A DNA stretch of 7,718 bases from Saprospiraceae bacterium (GTDB lineage: Bacteria > Bacteroidota > Bacteroidia > Bacteroidales > JAIPBB01), in contig JAIPBB010000267.1 of the NCBI GenBank assembly GCA_021739805.1, positions 1 through 7,718 of the forward strand, in the 5' to 3' direction. Each line of letters opens with the position of its first letter. The first letter of the stretch is position 1. Made by a program: the position numbers and the translations under genes. The notes under the pieces were generated by a model. That model was given only the letters and a program-made list of their open reading frames with translations. It searched no databases and was not told the origin of the DNA. This document shows positions 7,590 to 7,718 of this stretch, piece by piece.

Positions 7590-7594
7590 TTTTT
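7185..7594 (+). repeat. Duplicated sorting-tail cassette, copy B (orphan)
   Basis: This is the second copy of the segment at 5176-5588. Its left boundary lies within a few bases of the stop codon of the preceding gene. Its right boundary is about five bases after its own stop codon and four bases before the complement of the transposase stop. The final 62 bases (7533-7594) are identical to copy A, whereas the earlier part differs at many third-codon positions and lacks one codon. Confidence 0.95.
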
Positions 7595-7598
7595 TTGC

Positions 7599-7718
7599 TT
7601 ATTCGTTATTGTACCAGTAATTATTAGACATTGCAATAGCAAGCCTATCAAACAACCTATCCCCGAAGTATCTACGATTTAATTTGTAGCAAAATTCATC
7701 AAGATATAGCTGCAAGTA
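7599..7718 (-). CDS. IS1595-family (ISXO2-like) transposase, C-terminal 39 residues (cut by window edge)
   Basis: The minus strand from the right edge reads 39 codons without a stop and then TAA (complement at 7599-7601). The product contains YLQLYLDEFCYKLNRRYFGD followed by RLFDRLAIAM. The arrangement LxxYLxEFCYxxNRR followed by FDRL is the characteristic end of the ISXO2-like transposase domain of IS1595-family elements, which are common in Bacteroidota. The enzyme catalyses cut-and-paste transposition through a DDE-type RNase H fold; most of the catalytic core lies outside the window. It converges on the sorting-tail fragment with only nine bases between stop codons. No terminal inverted repeat can fit between its stop and the edge of the duplicated cassette, so this end may be damaged, or the gene may be a stranded copy. 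Whether the rest is intact cannot be seen. Confidence 0.82.
   Translation of the reverse strand, partial: YLQLYLDEFCYKLNRRYFGDRLFDRLAIAMSNNYWYNNE

Noticed and set aside
7342..7651. Two overlapping minus-strand frames of 60 codons opposite the tail fragment and the transposase end
   Set aside because: Both are out-of-phase shadows. The transposase match is in a different minus-strand frame ending at 7599.

Overview
The window is low-GC DNA from a member of the Bacteroidota. The evidence is two long genes that end in type IX secretion (T9SS) sorting domains, a signal peptide ending in Tyr-Gly before Gln, a promoter matching the Bacteroidota consensus (TTTG, 19 bases, TAnnTTTG), and A/T-rich starts with no strong Shine-Dalgarno sequence. 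The genus cannot be fixed from this stretch. No SusC/SusD pair, T9SS machinery gene, tRNA, rRNA or CRISPR array is present.

Layout from left to right. Positions 1-173 (minus strand) hold the first 57 codons of an MBL-fold metallohydrolase gene that runs off the left edge, with its own promoter at 197-227. Positions 174-723 are a divergent intergenic region of 550 bases containing an (AC)10 microsatellite. Positions 724-5583 encode a 1619-residue secreted protein. Its modules in order are a GH16 glycosidase with an intact catalytic motif, a purple-acid-phosphatase-like N-terminal domain, a metallophosphatase-like domain that has lost most metal ligands, a right-handed beta-helix, a mostly helical stalk and a T9SS type A tail. 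A strong hairpin follows at 5594-5625. Positions 5638-7179 encode a 513-residue secreted repeat protein, probably a beta-propeller, with its own T9SS tail. Positions 7179-7589 hold an orphan copy of the last 135 residues of the large protein, joined to the preceding gene by a TAATG overlap and lacking a signal peptide. It is best read as a gene fragment. Positions 7599-7718 (minus strand) hold the C-terminal end of an IS1595-family transposase that runs off the right edge.

Functionally, the two complete genes are predicted to be exported by Sec and then carried across the outer membrane by the T9SS. GH16 suggests action on a beta-glucan or galactan, and the beta-helix and phosphatase-like domains may bind or display. 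The link between the two products rests only on adjacency and shared secretion route.

The most notable points are the fusion of an apparently active GH16 to an apparently dead phosphatase fold, and the rearranged 3' end, where a duplicated sorting-tail cassette is squeezed between an unrelated gene and a transposase end. No wholly new system is demonstrated here.
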